Program-made: the position numbers and the translations under genes
Notes under the pieces: generated by a model
The model's input: the letters and a program-made list of their open reading frames with translations, nothing else
Database searches by the model: none
Told to the model about the DNA's origin: nothing
Origin: an uncultured Bacteroidales bacterium
GTDB taxonomy: Bacteria > Bacteroidota > Bacteroidia > Bacteroidales > G3-4614
DNA: 64,000 bases
Assembly: GCA_949297125.1 (NCBI GenBank)
Contig: CASFRS010000018.1
Coordinates: 60,952 to 124,951 of the forward strand
Reading direction: 5' to 3'
Shown here: positions 8,779-16,936 of the stretch, in pieces
Position numbering within the stretch: position 1 is the first letter of the stretch
Layout: every line of letters starts with the position of its first letter

Positions 8779-9159
8779 ATGAAAAAGAATATTATATCCA
8801 CGCCTAAAGCCCCGTCGGCAATAGGCCCGTACAGCCAGGCGATAGAAGTCGGGGGATTCCTGTTCGTTTCCGGACAATTGGGTATAGACCCCGAAACATC
8901 CGGGTTTGTCGAGGGAGGCATAAAAGAACAGACGGAACAGGTCTTGAAGAATATCCGCAACCTTCTTCAGCATTCGGGATATTACCTCGAAGATGTGGTA
9001 AAGACGACCGTATTCATGCAGGACATGTCAATGTTCCAGGATATGAATGAAGTCTACTCCAGATTTTTCGCCAAAGAGTGCCCTGCACGTTCGGCCGTAG
9101 CCGTAAAAGGCTTGCCGAAGGACGCTCTTGTCGAGATTGAGGTTATAGCAGCAAAATAG
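8779..9159 (+). CDS. ridA: RidA family imine/enamine deaminase
   Basis: Hydrolyses reactive 2-aminoacrylate-type intermediates released by PLP enzymes; trimeric and cytoplasmic. 126 residues with the family's GPYSQA (16-21), Arg104 in CPARSAVAV and Glu119, equivalent to the catalytic Arg105 and Glu120 of well-studied members. It starts 1 bp after yihY, so the two are cotranscribed. Confidence 0.95.
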   Translation: MKKNIISTPKAPSAIGPYSQAIEVGGFLFVSGQLGIDPETSGFVEGGIKEQTEQVLKNIRNLLQHSGYYLEDVVKTTVFMQDMSMFQDMNEVYSRFFAKECPARSAVAVKGLPKDALVEIEVIAAK

Positions 9160-9205
9160 ACGCCGCAAGCACTCCGTTCCCGCCTGCATGCGTCCACCTG
9201 TTCTG

Positions 9206-9231
9206 CCGAAACGGGAAGATTCCCGTTTCGG
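9206..9231. terminator. Bidirectional terminator between ridA and folC
   Basis: A near-perfect 12-bp stem (CCGAAACGGGAA with its complement, 9206-9217 and 9220-9231) lies between convergent genes and is followed by TTCTTTATT on the plus strand. Confidence 0.7.
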
Positions 9232-9255
9232 AGGGTTCTTTATTGAATGCCACAT

Positions 9256-10542
9256 TCAAAAGAACGCATTCAAAAGGTCGGCGACCACAAACGTGCTTCC
9301 TCCCACATATATCATATCGCCTGGCCTGTATCCGCTGCAGGCCGCCCTGTATGCATCGGCTACCGATGTGTAACTGCCGCCGTGCAAACCGTGGGAAATA
9401 CCCGTTTCCCTTATCTTGTCGGCAGGAAGAGCACGCGGTATGGCGGGTTGCGTAAAATAATATCGGGCATTGCGGGGCAGGAGAGACAGTACGCCGTCGG
9501 TGTCCTTATCGTTTACCATGCCGAATACTATATGCAGGTTGTTGTATTTTTCCCGGCGGAGCTGATCGGCGACATATGTTATGCCTCCCGGGTTATGGCC
9601 GGTGTCGCATATTGTCCTCGGGTTGTCGCAAACCTGTTCCCAGCGTCCCCGAAGTCCGGTATTCGATACGACATTCCTGAATCCGTCGGCAACGGAACGG
9701 CGGTCTATCCTTATACCTATGTTCTTCAGTACCTCGATTGCGTCCAATACCGTTACAGCATTCTTCAGCTGGTAAGCCCCTCCGAGCCCGTATTCTATTT
9801 CTCCGAACAGGACAGTGTTCAATTTCCATGTACCATTGCCTGTTCGTTCGGAGGAGTACAGAATTTTTTCGCTGTCGGCAAAAGATATGGGAGAATTGAG
9901 TTCTTTGGCCCTGTTGGCGAATACTTCTCTTACCGCACCGTCCGATTCGCCTATTACAACCGGAACGCACGGTTTTATTATCCCCGCTTTTTCAAATGCA
10001 ATCTTTTCCAGTGTATCGCCGAGCAGGGCCGTGTGTTCGAGACTTATGTTGGTGATTACCGACAGTACGGGAGTTATTATGTTGGTACTGTCGAGGCGTC
10101 CTCCGAGCCCGGTCTCGATAACGGCTATATCTACTCCGGCATCGGCAAAATGGCTGAAAGCCATTTCCGTCGTCCATTCAAAAAAAGAAGGGGAGAAGTT
10201 TTTGCAGCTATCCATAAGCCGCCGGGTAAAATCTATCACCTTTTCTTCAGGTATCATCTCTCCGTCTACCCTGATTCTTTCTCTGAAGTCCTTAAGGTGC
10301 GGCGATGTGTACAGGCCCGTTTTATACCCGGAACTCTGCAATACCGATGCCAGAGTGTGCGATACCGACCCTTTGCCGTTGCTTCCGGCGACATGTACGG
10401 TAAGATATCTGTTGTGGGGATTGTGGCATAATGCGTCCAACGCCTCGATGTTCTGCAAGCCCGGCTTATATGCAGCACTTCCCGACTTGTGATAAAGCGG
10501 AAGACTTGTAAACAGAAAGTCTGTTATCTCCTCGTAGGTCAT
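9256..10542 (-). CDS. folC: Dihydrofolate synthase / folylpolyglutamate synthase
   Basis: Mur-ligase-like enzyme adding glutamate to dihydropteroate and folates. P-loop GSNGKGS is at 53-59, with YTSPHLKDFRERI (folate loop) and GLGGRLDSTN further on; DTGHNPGG marks the C-terminal domain. 428 aa is full length. It is the last gene of a minus-strand operon behind the chromate-transporter pair, with only a 7-bp gap. A long plus-strand frame over the same DNA is a shadow. Confidence 0.96.
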   Translation of the reverse strand: MTYEEITDFLFTSLPLYHKSGSAAYKPGLQNIEALDALCHNPHNRYLTVHVAGSNGKGSVSHTLASVLQSSGYKTGLYTSPHLKDFRERIRVDGEMIPEEKVIDFTRRLMDSCKNFSPSFFEWTTEMAFSHFADAGVDIAVIETGLGGRLDSTNIITPVLSVITNISLEHTALLGDTLEKIAFEKAGIIKPCVPVVIGESDGAVREVFANRAKELNSPISFADSEKILYSSERTGNGTWKLNTVLFGEIEYGLGGAYQLKNAVTVLDAIEVLKNIGIRIDRRSVADGFRNVVSNTGLRGRWEQVCDNPRTICDTGHNPGGITYVADQLRREKYNNLHIVFGMVNDKDTDGVLSLLPRNARYYFTQPAIPRALPADKIRETGISHGLHGGSYTSVADAYRAACSGYRPGDMIYVGGSTFVVADLLNAFF

Positions 10543-10549
10543 AATGCAA

Positions 10550-11101
10550 TCAATAAAGAATCAACCCGGAAATACCGGCCAATATGATAATAAGTATAGG
10601 GTGCAGTTTTGCGTACCGTGCCAGTATGAACGCTGCGATACAGATAGCAACGCTTAACGTGTAGTCGGGGAAATTCTCCTTGTTCATGAGCAGCAGGGCC
10701 GCCGAACCTATAAGGCCCACTACAACAGGGCGCAATGCCCGGAATATCGTTTTTACGTATATGTTGTCCCTGTTCCGCAACAAATAACGCCCCACAAGCA
10801 GCACAAGTATGAACGACGGTATGCATACAGCAGCAGTAGCCAGGGCCGACCCCCAGATGTTGCCGGTTACCTTGTATCCGATATAAGTTGCACTGTTTAT
10901 CCCGATAGGTCCTGGCGACATTTGCGATATGGCGACAATATCGGTAAACTCCTGCAATGACAGCCATGGGGCGGTCTCTCCGGGATGAATCAGATCTACG
11001 GCTTCATGCTGTATAAGGGAGAGCATGGCATACCCCCCGCCGAATCCGAAGAGGCCTATTTTCAGGTATGCCAGCAGCAAATTAATGTAAACCATTTTCA
11101 A
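10550..11101 (-). CDS. Chromate transporter, C-terminal-type half (short ChrA)
   Basis: 183-residue membrane protein of the CHR family. It starts with the family motif FGFGGGYAML and has MSPGPIGINSATYIG, the second conserved block, plus about five or six hydrophobic helices. It overlaps the preceding chr gene by 4 bp (ATGA), so the two halves are made together as a short-chain CHR pair. The family exports chromate/sulfate-like anions; some members have no proven chromate role. Confidence 0.9.
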   Translation of the reverse strand: MKMVYINLLLAYLKIGLFGFGGGYAMLSLIQHEAVDLIHPGETAPWLSLQEFTDIVAISQMSPGPIGINSATYIGYKVTGNIWGSALATAAVCIPSFILVLLVGRYLLRNRDNIYVKTIFRALRPVVVGLIGSAALLLMNKENFPDYTLSVAICIAAFILARYAKLHPILIIILAGISGLILY

Positions 11102-11652
11102 TCGGCTTTTTTAAGTCTGTTCTTCTTTATATGGCAGAACAACACCCCTCCGAGTATGGCGACCAGTACGAATACAACCGGAGAAACTCCCGCATAGGTA
11201 ATAAGACCTGCCACAACAACCGGAATCCAAATGGTCTTGAGCGTTATTTTCGCAGCCTTGGCCGTTGAAAAGGCCGGGGCTATTATCAATGCCACAACAG
11301 CCGGTCGGATACCCTTGAATATCTTTTCCACAATAGGGTTGTCGTATACTTTTATGAAGAACATGGCGATAAGCAATATAATGATGAACGATGGCAATAT
11401 GGTGCCCAATGCCGCCACTATGCTGCCTTTGCGTCCCGAAACCTTGTTGCCTACGAGAATGGATATGTTTACGGCCAAGATGCCGGGAAGCGACTGCGCT
11501 ATGGCAAGATTATCGAGGAATTCTTCACGGTCGATCCACCGTCTTTTATCGACGAGTTCTTTTTCCATTAGGGCGACCATTGCCCATCCGCCTCCGAATG
11601 TAAAAGCTCCGATATTGAAAAAAGTATAGAAGAGTTGCAACAATATTTTCAT
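11098..11652 (-). CDS. Chromate transporter, N-terminal-type half (short ChrA)
   Basis: First gene of the minus operon. 184 residues with FTFGGGWAMVALMEKELV and QSLPGILAVNISILVG, matching CHR half-domain motifs. It is homologous to the following gene (internal-duplication family expressed as two proteins). An inverted repeat 17-40 bp upstream of the start overlaps a candidate promoter, suggesting control by a repressor or attenuation. Confidence 0.9.
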   Translation of the reverse strand: MKILLQLFYTFFNIGAFTFGGGWAMVALMEKELVDKRRWIDREEFLDNLAIAQSLPGILAVNISILVGNKVSGRKGSIVAALGTILPSFIIILLIAMFFIKVYDNPIVEKIFKGIRPAVVALIIAPAFSTAKAAKITLKTIWIPVVVAGLITYAGVSPVVFVLVAILGGVLFCHIKKNRLKKAD

Positions 11653-11668
11653 AATGTCCGTCTCTGTT

Positions 11669-11691
11669 TTTTAACTTCTGCGAAGTTAAAA
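11669..11691. promoter_or_regulatory. Inverted repeat before the chromate-transporter operon
   Basis: TTTTAACTTC (11669-11678) is mirrored exactly by GAAGTTAAAA (11682-11691). On the minus strand it contains TAACTTCG, one base off the -7 consensus, so it could be an operator over the promoter or a leader hairpin. Confidence 0.5.
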
Positions 11692-11786
11692 CAATTTGGC
11701 CTTATAATATAGCAAGAAAAAGATAAAAATGGGTTCTGTCCGCTTGCGGGTATTACACGGCCTATTAAGGGATAAATATAAAAAAC

Positions 11787-11818
11787 GGGGTTTCGGAAAT
11801 ATTATATTCCGAAACCCC
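11787..11818 (-). terminator. Terminator of tRNA-Cys
   Basis: A perfect 12-bp stem (GGGGTTTCGGAA with 11807-11818), followed on the minus strand by a T run (GTTTTTTATATTT). It lies just downstream of the tRNA. Confidence 0.85.
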
Positions 11819-11827
11819 TTTCAGGCG

Positions 11828-11898
11828 AGGTACCTAGCAGATTCGAACTGCTGTATGCGGTTTTGCAGACCGGTGCCTAACCTCTCGGCCAAGGTACC
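11828..11898 (-). tRNA. tRNA-Cys (GCA)
   Basis: 71-nt cloverleaf on the minus strand. The 7-bp acceptor stem is GGTACCT/AGGTACC, the anticodon loop CTGCAAA with GCA, the T arm AGCAG-TTCGAAT-CTGCT, and the discriminator T73 is as required for Cys tRNA. CCA is not encoded. The outermost anticodon-stem pair (27-43) is C-C. Confidence 0.95.
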
Positions 11899-11930
11899 AA
11901 TATTGACAAGCCCTGTTGCCTAAAGCGCTG

Positions 11931-11938
11931 CAAAGATA
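11931..11938 (-). promoter_or_regulatory. Promoter -7 box of tRNA-Cys
   Basis: The minus strand reads TATCTTTG, 33 bp upstream of the tRNA 5' end. No convincing -33 TTG is visible. Confidence 0.6.
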
Positions 11939-12060
11939 ATACAATATCCGGTATTTTAAAAATATTCCGCGCAAAAAAATGCCTTGTAAAATTGCCGGCA
12001 TATGGACAAATATTATGCAGGCAAAAAACCGGCACAAGATTTGAAATTACAACATATTGA

Positions 12061-13146
12061 TTATTCGATATTTATATAAATAACCGGTTGCTGCCTTACG
12101 GTATCGAGAGGCTCTGCCGTATATTTTATGCTGTCGAAATTTATCGCTTTCAGGTCAATGCACCTTATTGCGCTGTTATACATTGTCCTGTAATAAATCA
12201 TGCGGTTGGATATGTCTGTAACCGACGTCCATTGCGTTGCGCTCGGCATGGGAGTAGGGGATTGGGTTCGCAGAAACTCTATGCCGGTCGGAATATCGAA
12301 ATTGTTCAATATCTGGAAACACCCCATTACCGCATCCGTCGCATTGGCGGGTTGCGGTACGGAGGTCTGGAAAAAGGCGGCGCGGACAAACCGCGACGGT
12401 GGGGTAACATCGCCCGGGAGGCCGAGGAATCCGCTCCCTGCGCCGAACGGGCCAACCTGCACTTCCCCCAGCATTGCAGCGGGGGCTCCGCCCGGGTAGA
12501 GATTCACATAATTATTCAGGTTGGTGATTTGCCATTCAAACCCGGGAGAATTGGTAAGTACACCAAGCTTGTTATTGTAGAAATGCGGTTTGCCGTCTAT
12601 TATCTCCAGAACCGCCTGATTCCCGTCCGAATCGGCAAATCGCCAGTGAACCGTCGATGCAGCCTTGTCAAGCCCTACAATGTGTACTGATTCAATTCCG
12701 CTTTTCACCTCTTCTACATTGCGGAAATTTCCGAGAACCCATGAAACCAGCTGCAGGTCGGATATAGTACGTTCCCTGTATTCGGGATTATACGATTCAT
12801 ACTCCCCGTAACCGGGAAAATAAAACAGCCCGGCCGACAATCCCGCTTCATTGACACCTTCGGCGACAAATTCCTTTTGCTCTACTGAAAACCCGGCATA
12901 GCCGTATTTCGACACGAACGAGAGCCCGTACATGCCGTTTCCGGGCAACAGCGAACGTTGGGCATATCCTTTTGGAACTATTACATAACAGCTGTTCAGA
13001 AAACTGCCTCCCCATTCTATTGTACGTGCAACTACATGCGACCCGTCTTTTGCCTTAAGCGTTATACCGGTACACGGGTAGGTCTCTGAAACCAGGGACA
13101 AGCAAAAAAGCAGGCTTAGCGCCCTGCGCAATACATCTCTGTACAT
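12061..13146 (-). CDS. Exported choloylglycine hydrolase / penicillin acylase family (Ntn hydrolase)
   Basis: 361 residues from the chosen start. A signal peptide (MYRDVLRR then a hydrophobic stretch, SETYP) ends immediately before Cys25 in CTGITLKAKDG, so signal removal would expose the N-terminal nucleophile. The following ARTIEWGG carries the conserved Arg; the usual substrate Asp is Glu. Further family blocks are GLSFVSKYGYAGFSV, AEGVNEAGLSAGLFYFPG, and NSPGFEWQITNLNNY. Substrate unknown: bile salts, penicillin V or acyl-homoserine lactones are the family's range. A longer frame to 13293 lacks support. Confidence 0.88.
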   Translation of the reverse strand: MYRDVLRRALSLLFCLSLVSETYPCTGITLKAKDGSHVVARTIEWGGSFLNSCYVIVPKGYAQRSLLPGNGMYGLSFVSKYGYAGFSVEQKEFVAEGVNEAGLSAGLFYFPGYGEYESYNPEYRERTISDLQLVSWVLGNFRNVEEVKSGIESVHIVGLDKAASTVHWRFADSDGNQAVLEIIDGKPHFYNNKLGVLTNSPGFEWQITNLNNYVNLYPGGAPAAMLGEVQVGPFGAGSGFLGLPGDVTPPSRFVRAAFFQTSVPQPANATDAVMGCFQILNNFDIPTGIEFLRTQSPTPMPSATQWTSVTDISNRMIYYRTMYNSAIRCIDLKAINFDSIKYTAEPLDTVRQQPVIYINIE

Positions 13147-13421
13147 ATTGATGATTTTATTTGGATTACAAACGGCATATCGGTTTTGTTCCGAAACAGA
13201 ATATAAATGTACAAAATAAAAAGTAATTGTCAAACAAATGCCTCCGCCATGTTGAACTGCGGGAAAAAGGCGCATGCATATCAATGGCACCACTGAAACC
13301 GCAACTGTAACAGAACCGTTTTAACCGTTTACAATCAGACATATACTGTTGCTTGCACAGATGTGGTATATGCTCGACACGAATAGGCAAAAGTTAAACA
13401 AGATAAAAAGTGATACAAAAA

Positions 13422-13453
13422 TTTGGAGGATTTGCATTTTTCCAATACCTTTG
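13422..13453 (+). promoter_or_regulatory. Promoter of initiator tRNA
   Basis: TTTG at 13422-13425, a 20-bp spacer, then TACCTTTG at 13446-13453: a textbook Bacteroidota promoter, 23 bp before the tRNA. Confidence 0.8.
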
Positions 13454-13475
13454 CACTCGCAAACAAGAAAAATAT

Positions 13476-13547
<72 letters not shown>

Positions 13548-13552
13548 CAAAG

Positions 13553-13588
13553 AAGGCATCTGAATATCTCGGATGCCTTTATTTTTTT
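13553..13588 (+). terminator. Terminator of initiator tRNA
   Basis: AAGGCATC (13553-13560) pairs with GATGCCTT (13572-13579) and runs into TATTTTTTT. Confidence 0.85.
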
Positions 13589-13904
13589 CGATACGGCAAT
13601 ACCAAATGCCGGATTAAGGCGGGCGAAAAAGACAGAAGGATTTCATGACCCGCGCATACCCCCGAATCGCCCCGAACAGGGAAAGGTTTTATTTTTTCTG
13701 AATTGAGTGCGAGACACTTCTTTTATAATTCGGCGAATAGGATGCCGTATTGGCGGAATGCCGGACGGAGCACCCACGGTATGCCCGCAACAGTTCTCAG
13801 CCCCGGACCCGCAAAAGCAGCAGAGAAAACCGGTTACAGGAGATGCCTGCCGCGCCGTATGCCTCGAGGGAATACATACTCGGGCAAACGGTATTGTTTT
13901 TGTC
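13589..13904. other. Intergenic stretch without a recognised gene
   Basis: Open frames here (for example minus 13643-13996) lack family similarity and overlap the mdh promoter. Nothing else stands out. Confidence 0.5.
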
Positions 13905-13934
13905 TTGCAAAATAACCTATAATCGTTAACTTTG
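13905..13934 (+). promoter_or_regulatory. Promoter upstream of malate dehydrogenase
   Basis: TTG at 13905-13907, a 19-bp spacer, then TAACTTTG at 13927-13934. This predicts a 5' leader of about 105 nt before the start codon. Confidence 0.7.
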
Positions 13935-14049
13935 CTATCTGTTGCCGTTTGCCATGAAACAAGGCGATGGGTTTTCATGTTAACCATATGGGGCATGACG
14001 GGCTGAAAAACCGTCGGGCTCCGGATATTAATATTTAAATTTTACGATT

Positions 14050-15051
14050 ATGGGCTTTTTAACCGATGAAAAACTGACAATAGTGGGAGCCGCAGGAATG
14101 ATAGGGTCGAATATGGCCCAAACGGCTTTAATGATGGGGCTGACACCGAACATCTGCTTGTACGACCCGTTTGCCCCTGCTCTTGAAGGAGTGGCGGAAG
14201 AGATGTACCATTGTGCATTTGAGGGGGTAAACCTTACATATACATCCGACATCGAGGAAGCCCTTGCCGGAGTTTCGTACATTGTATCATCGGGAGGAGC
14301 AGCCCGTAAAGCCGGCATGACGCGCGAAGACCTGCTCAAAGGTAATGCCGGGATTGCTGTTCAGCTCGGGAAAGACATAAGGCAGTATGCCCCCGATGTA
14401 AAACATGTGGTAGTGGTATTCAACCCTGCTGACATTACCGGACTTATAGTAATGCTGTATGCCGGGATAAGACCGTCGCAAATCTCTACTCTGGCTGCCC
14501 TTGACAGTACGAGGTTGCAAAACGAACTTTCAAGATATTTCGCCGTCCCCGCATCGCGAATCGACAACTGCCGCACGTACGGCGGACACGGCGAACAGAT
14601 GGCCGTATTTGCATCTACCGCATCGGTAAACGGCAGGGCTCTCTCGTCTTATATCGGCACGGATGCACTTCCCGAAAGCGATTGGGAGGCCATGAAACAG
14701 CGTGTAATACAAGGGGGCAAACATATAATAGAGTTGCGCGGACGTTCATCTTTCCAAAGCCCGGCATACATGTCCGTAAAAATGGTGGCGGCGGCAATGG
14801 GCGACAAACCGTTCACATGGCCGGTCGGCGCGTTCATAACAGAAGGAAAATTCAAGAACATACTGATGGCCATGGAAACCGTTGTAAATTCCGACGGCGT
14901 CAGTTACAAATACCCGGAAGGGACGGCAGAAGAGAAAGCTGAACTGGAAAACAGCTACAGACACTTGTGCGCTCTAAGGGACGAGGTCATAGCAATGGGC
15001 ATAATCCCGCCGGTAGAAAAATGGAACGGACTCAATACGAATATCCGATGA
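14050..15051 (+). CDS. mdh: Malate dehydrogenase
   Basis: NAD-dependent oxidation of malate to oxaloacetate (or the reverse, towards fumarate respiration in anaerobes). The nucleotide fold IVGAAGMIGSN is at 11-21; substrate Arg86 and Arg92 sit in AARKAGMTRED; LDSTR (151-155) carries the catalytic Asp; His180 lies in YGGHGEQM. 333 aa matches the Bacteroidota form of the LDH/MDH family. First gene of a tightly packed operon (next start overlaps its stop). Confidence 0.9.
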   Translation: MGFLTDEKLTIVGAAGMIGSNMAQTALMMGLTPNICLYDPFAPALEGVAEEMYHCAFEGVNLTYTSDIEEALAGVSYIVSSGGAARKAGMTREDLLKGNAGIAVQLGKDIRQYAPDVKHVVVVFNPADITGLIVMLYAGIRPSQISTLAALDSTRLQNELSRYFAVPASRIDNCRTYGGHGEQMAVFASTASVNGRALSSYIGTDALPESDWEAMKQRVIQGGKHIIELRGRSSFQSPAYMSVKMVAAAMGDKPFTWPVGAFITEGKFKNILMAMETVVNSDGVSYKYPEGTAEEKAELENSYRHLCALRDEVIAMGIIPPVEKWNGLNTNIR

Positions 15052-15305
15052 CGGGCGACGGTATTATCCATGACAAAAAACACAACCGGTTCTATACTGT
15101 ACGGGACGGGCTGGAGGCATACGTTGAATATGAAATCGGAAACGGGGCATTGAACATAATCCATACCATTGTTCCCAAGCCCTTGTCGGGCAAGGGGATT
15201 GCGGCCGGACTGGTTGCGGAGGCATATCGGTATGCCGATGCTTCCGGACTTGAAAAAAAGGCAGAATGTTCGTATGCGGCCATTTGGCTCAAACGCAATA
15301 CCTGA
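15048..15305 (+). CDS. Small GNAT-family N-acetyltransferase (YjdJ-like)
   Basis: 85 residues in the chosen frame. The start at 15048 overlaps the mdh stop as ATGA; an ATG at 15021 would add nine residues. Core features are HTIVPKPLSGKGIAAGLV, where a G-K-G-I-A loop binds acetyl-CoA, and the C-terminal CSYAAIWLKRN. Such minimal GNAT proteins (PF14542-like) have unknown substrates. Confidence 0.85.
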   Translation: MTGDGIIHDKKHNRFYTVRDGLEAYVEYEIGNGALNIIHTIVPKPLSGKGIAAGLVAEAYRYADASGLEKKAECSYAAIWLKRNT

Positions 15306-15311
15306 CAGCGA

Positions 15312-15839
15312 ATGCAGCGAAGCCCTGATACCAAACGCTCCTTTGCTCCGGTGATAACGGACAATGCCGCCATTCTGATACTCGGTTCTATCCCGGGCGA
15401 CAGGTCTATTGCCGAAAACGAATACTACGCACATCCCAGGAACAGGTTCTGGAGCCTGCTTGCCGAACTGACCGGCAGCAAACAGGCAAATTCGTACTCC
15501 GAGAAACTGAGGCTTCTCTCCTCCAATGGAATTTCCCTGTGGGATGTGGCGGAAAAGGCAAACCGGAAAGGGAGCATGGACAGCGCCATAAAGGAATATA
15601 CCGTAAACGACATAGACAGGTTGCTGACGGAAAACCCTACGATAAGAGTTGTCGTTTTCAACGGGAAAACCGCCGAAAGACTCTACCGCGACAACTTCGA
15701 GGAACGCGAAGGCGTAAAATATCTTTCCATGCCGAGTACAAGCCCGGCAAATGCTGCATATGGCATGGAGAGGTTGTGCGGCCGGTGGTGCAAGATAACG
15801 GAGTATATCAGGATATATAAGGAACAAAAGAAAGGATGA
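15312..15839 (+). CDS. DNA-deoxyinosine glycosylase (uracil-DNA glycosylase superfamily)
   Basis: Base-excision repair of hypoxanthine in DNA. Motif 1 is ILGSIPGDRSI followed by EYYAHPRNRFW; motif 2 is MPSTSPANA, which fits the HDG/family 6 type. 175 residues is typical. It begins 6 bp after the GNAT gene and overlaps yjbQ by 4 bp, so it is cotranscribed with mdh. Confidence 0.88.
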   Translation: MQRSPDTKRSFAPVITDNAAILILGSIPGDRSIAENEYYAHPRNRFWSLLAELTGSKQANSYSEKLRLLSSNGISLWDVAEKANRKGSMDSAIKEYTVNDIDRLLTENPTIRVVVFNGKTAERLYRDNFEEREGVKYLSMPSTSPANAAYGMERLCGRWCKITEYIRIYKEQKKG

Positions 15840-16249
15840 CAAGACAGAAAGAGATTGTGCTGAGAGCCAGAAAACGGGGATTCCATTTGATAACCGACGA
15901 AGTCGTGTCGCAATTACCCGAGTTGCCGGAATACGGGCTTCTGCACCTTTTTATAAAACACACGTCGGCTGCGCTTTCCATAAATGAGAACGCCGACCCG
16001 GATGTCAGGTACGACATGGAAAACATATTCAGCAAAATGATACCTGACGGCGCCCTTTATTACACGCACCGACTGGAGGGGAAAGACGACATGCCGGCAC
16101 ACGCCAAATCGTCGGTGATAGGCGCAGGCATCACCATACCGGTTACTAACCGCAGGTTGAACATGGGGATATGGCAAGGCATATACCTGTGCGAATTCAG
16201 GGATGTGCCCACCGACAGGCATCTGGTGGCGACAATAATAGGAGGATAG
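15836..16249 (+). CDS. YjbQ family protein (UPF0047)
   Basis: 137-residue protein of the YjbQ family, some members of which show weak thiamine phosphate synthase activity. Seen: HTSAALSINENADPDVRYDM, AHAKSSVIGAGITIPV and the C-terminal GIYLCEFRD, all family hallmarks with probable metal-binding His. It overlaps the glycosylase stop by 4 bp. Confidence 0.92.
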   Translation: MTRQKEIVLRARKRGFHLITDEVVSQLPELPEYGLLHLFIKHTSAALSINENADPDVRYDMENIFSKMIPDGALYYTHRLEGKDDMPAHAKSSVIGAGITIPVTNRRLNMGIWQGIYLCEFRDVPTDRHLVATIIGG

Positions 16250-16419
16250 GGGCCCTGTTTTCAAACATCCCGCATCTTTAAGCCCGCGCATATCCGTACA
16301 AGGGGTTATCGGCGCATGGCGATGAGATGGCGCAGGGAGAAGTAAAAAAACTGCCGGCACCCTTCCGCATTTACAGAAAAAAGTAACTTGCATCTGCAAA
16401 AAAAAATCTTGTATCGCAT

Positions 16420-16920
16420 ATGAAAAAGTTGAACAACCCATGGGCCAAAATGCCGGGGTACTTTTGCTTCGGGTGTGCGCCGGACAATACGGCCGGTGTA
16501 AGAATGGAATTTTTCTCGGACGGGGACGAAGTCGTCTCGGTATGGAAGCCCGAGCAGCAGTTCCAAGGGTGGATAGATACGCTGCACGGCGGTATCCAGT
16601 CGGTACTAATAGACGAAATATGTGCATGGACCGTTATGCACAACTACGGAGAAACCGGGGTTACGTCGAAAATGGAGATGCGTTTTTTAAGGCCCATATC
16701 CACGAAAGAGCCATACCTGTTACTACGGGCAACCGTAAAGGAAAAAAGGCGGAATCTTGTAACGGTAACGGCTTCCATAGCCGATTCCAAAGGGAACATC
16801 TGTGCAAAAGGAGAGTGCCTGTACTTTACGTTCCCTCCTGAAAAAGGCATGGCAGACTGCGTCCCGACCGAAGGAGAGGAGATACCGTTGGAGAAAATAG
16901 TGTCGGGATATACCGGATAA
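16420..16920 (+). CDS. PaaI-type hotdog thioesterase
   Basis: 166 residues with hotdog-fold features: an N-terminal CFGC (16-19) as in the CxGCG...N subgroup, and LHGGIQSVLIDE, the helix that carries the catalytic acidic residue. It probably cleaves an acyl-CoA thioester. It precedes the subtilase gene by 16 bp. Confidence 0.88.
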   Translation: MKKLNNPWAKMPGYFCFGCAPDNTAGVRMEFFSDGDEVVSVWKPEQQFQGWIDTLHGGIQSVLIDEICAWTVMHNYGETGVTSKMEMRFLRPISTKEPYLLLRATVKEKRRNLVTVTASIADSKGNICAKGECLYFTFPPEKGMADCVPTEGEEIPLEKIVSGYTG

Positions 16921-16936
16921 AAACCGATTAGGCCAT

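Noticed and set aside
9247..10431. Plus-strand open frame of 394 codons
   Set aside because: It runs antisense to folC, has no recognisable motifs and arises from the codon pattern of the real gene.
13643..13996. 117-codon minus-strand frame
   Set aside because: No similarity and it overlaps the mdh promoter.
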